A stretch of DNA of 44,044 bases, from assembly GCF_005144475.1 (NCBI RefSeq), contig NZ_SWJZ01000061.1, positions 1-44,044 on the forward strand. The letters run 5' to 3'. This DNA comes from Rhodobacter capsulatus. Its GTDB lineage: Bacteria; Pseudomonadota; Alphaproteobacteria; Rhodobacterales; Rhodobacteraceae. Shown piece by piece: positions 42,636 through 44,044 of this stretch; position 1 is the stretch's first letter, and each line of letters starts with the position of its first letter. The notes below the pieces were generated by a model. It saw only the letters and a program-made list of their open reading frames with translations, searched no databases and was not told where the DNA came from. The position numbers and the translations under genes are program-made.

Positions 42636-43981
42636 GCACGCATCAACCGAAAGCCGCCCGCGGCGGCAAATGGCGCGCGCCCGCGATGTTCGGCGCCCTC
42701 GCCCTGCTCTTCCTGCTCGAAGGCACGGTCTCGAACAGCTTCTTCTCGGGGCATTGGGACAACGCGCTCGGCATCCTGCGGGTGGGGCTGATCTCGGCGA
42801 TCCTCGCGCTTGGGGTGAACATCCAGTGGGGCTATGCGGGGCTCTTCAACACCGGCGTCGTCGGCTTTCTGGCGCTGGGCGGACTGGCGCCGGTGCTCGT
42901 CTCGATGCCGCCGACGCCGGGCGCCTTTTCGGCCGGGGGCTGGGGCGTGCTGATCGCGATGGTCATCGCCATGGCAACCCTCGTCGCCGCGGTCTTCCTG
43001 CATGGCCGCCTTGACGCGAAGCTGCGCGGCTGGGCGGTGGCCGGGGTTCTGCTGCTGGGCTTCATCGCCTATCGCACGCTCTTCGACCCGGCGGTCGAGG
43101 CGATCCAGGCGATCAACCCCTCGGCCTATGGCTATCTGGGCGGGATCGGCCTGCCGGTGCTGATCTCCTGGCCGGTGGGCGCGCTTCTGGCCGCCGCCGC
43201 CGCCTGGGTGGTGGGCAAGACGGCACTTGGCCTGCGCTCGGACTATCTGGCCATCGCCACGCTCGGCATCGGCGAGATCATCGTCGCCGTCCTGCGCAAC
43301 GAGGAATGGCTGGCCCGTGGCGTTTTGAACGTGAACGGGATTCCGCGTCCCTGGCCCGTGCCTTACGAGACGAACCTGCAGCAGGATCCGGGCTTTGTCG
43401 CGCGCGCGACCAGCTTCGGGCTTGACCCGATGACCGGCTCGACGCTGCTGGTGAAGGTGCTTTATTGCCTGCTTTTCATCGCGGTGCTGGGCCTTCTGAT
43501 CTGGGCGGCGCAGCTGGCGCTGAACTCGCCCTGGGGCCGGATGATGCGGGCGATCCGCGACAACGAGGTCGCCGCCGCCGCGATGGGCAAGAACGTCACC
43601 GGGCGGCATCTGCAGATCTTTATCCTCGGCTCGGCGCTACTGGGTCTGGCGGGGGCGATGCTGATCTCGCTTGACGGACAGATGACGCCCTCGGCCTACA
43701 ACCCCCTGCGCTACACCTTCCTGATCTGGGTGATGGTGATCGTCGGCGGCTCGGGCAACAACTGGGGCTCGGTGCTGGGCGGACTGCTGATCTGGTTCGT
43801 CTGGATCAAGGCGGGCGAATGGGGCCCGACGCTGATGGGCATGGTCTCGACGCATCTGGCCGATGGCACGCTGAAGACCCATCTGCTCGACTCGGCGCCG
43901 CACATGCGCCTGGTGATCATGGGGCTGATCCTGCTTTTGGTGCTGCGCTTCAGCCCACGCGGCCTGCTGCCCGAACGCTAA
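42632..43981 (+). CDS. livM: Branched-chain amino acid-type ABC transporter permease LivM
   Basis: A 449-residue inner-membrane permease, partner of LivH. The hydrophobic helices, GYAGLFNTGVVGFLALGG and the coupling loop SPWGRMMRAIRDNEVAAAAMG are typical. The protein is longer than many LivM, owing partly to a mid-protein stretch between the first helices and the core (about residues 85-185). It starts in an ATGA with livH and ends at a strong terminator. Confidence 0.93.
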   Translation: MSTHQPKAARGGKWRAPAMFGALALLFLLEGTVSNSFFSGHWDNALGILRVGLISAILALGVNIQWGYAGLFNTGVVGFLALGGLAPVLVSMPPTPGAFSAGGWGVLIAMVIAMATLVAAVFLHGRLDAKLRGWAVAGVLLLGFIAYRTLFDPAVEAIQAINPSAYGYLGGIGLPVLISWPVGALLAAAAAWVVGKTALGLRSDYLAIATLGIGEIIVAVLRNEEWLARGVLNVNGIPRPWPVPYETNLQQDPGFVARATSFGLDPMTGSTLLVKVLYCLLFIAVLGLLIWAAQLALNSPWGRMMRAIRDNEVAAAAMGKNVTGRHLQIFILGSALLGLAGAMLISLDGQMTPSAYNPLRYTFLIWVMVIVGGSGNNWGSVLGGLLIWFVWIKAGEWGPTLMGMVSTHLADGTLKTHLLDSAPHMRLVIMGLILLLVLRFSPRGLLPER

Positions 43982-43988
43982 GACCGCG

Positions 43989-44019
43989 AAAGGGGCCCTC
44001 ACCGGCCCCTTTTCTTTTT
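43989..44019 (+). terminator. Terminator of the liv operon
   Basis: AAAGGGGCC (43989-43997) and GGCCCCTTT (44004-44012) form a 9-bp stem with a 6-base loop, followed by TCTTTTT. Confidence 0.9.
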
Positions 44020-44044
44020 ATCTTGCCACAAATATCCCGGGGGT
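44017..44044 (-). repeat. Dispersed intergenic element, copy 6 (runs off the window)
   Basis: On the minus strand it reads ACCCCCGGGATATTTG, TG, GCAAGATAAA, an exact consensus copy. It abuts the liv terminator and is cut by the window end, so any GC hairpin beyond is not visible. Confidence 0.75.

Overview
The window is high-GC DNA from a purple non-sulfur alphaproteobacterium of the Rhodobacter type, most likely Rhodobacter capsulatus or a close relative. This rests on the form II Calvin-cycle operon in the order cbbF-P-T-G-A-M-E-(thioredoxin-like)-Z-Y with a divergent cbbR, on a glycogen operon glgP-B-C-A-X-pgm, and on Rhodobacterales-type small families. The assignment comes from gene content and protein sequence, not from a database search.

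Layout, left to right. (1) 139-1949, minus: pseudouridine catabolism pair psuK-psuG. (2) 2131-4062, plus: rpsB-tsf with a recognisable promoter, a probable structured leader and a strong terminator. (3) 4344-5710, minus: a LuxR-type regulator without a neighbouring synthase, and a small DUF442-type phosphatase-like protein. (4) 5771-15903, minus: the Calvin-cycle operon (FBPase, phosphoribulokinase, transketolase, GAPDH, aldolase, form II RubisCO, epimerase, a thioredoxin-fold protein, and two HAD phosphatases), with cbbR divergent at 15996-16937 and a quinone oxidoreductase after it. (5) 18087-29092, minus: the glycogen operon, with a divergent alpha-glucosidase at 29232-30818. (6) 30976-32568: a PhoR-like histidine kinase facing a divergent pseudo-receiver protein. 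(7) 32569-34652, minus: yicC-gmk-gamma carbonic anhydrase. (8) 34854-38337: a PAS-domain protein, class II DAHP synthase (minus) and a GlxA/AraC-type regulator. (9) 38464-43981, plus: a branched-chain amino acid-type ABC importer (binding protein, livG, livF, a small secreted Cys protein, livH, livM).

Functionally, the middle 25 kb joins CO2 fixation to carbon storage. The cbb genes make triose and hexose phosphates; pgm, glgC, glgA and glgB turn hexose phosphate into glycogen; glgX, glgP and the alpha-glucosidase break glucans down. No mobile element, tRNA, rRNA or CRISPR array was recognised.

The main unexplained signals are: a dispersed intergenic element (six copies: ACCCCCGGGATATTTG, two variable bases, GCAAGATAAA, often beside a GC-rich hairpin), one copy lying inside the cbb operon; a LuxR solo with an altered ligand pocket; a histidine kinase/pseudo-receiver divergent pair with three inverted repeats between them; a small four-cysteine secreted protein embedded in the liv operon; and a thioredoxin-fold gene inside the cbb operon. 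Most of the rest is conserved metabolism.
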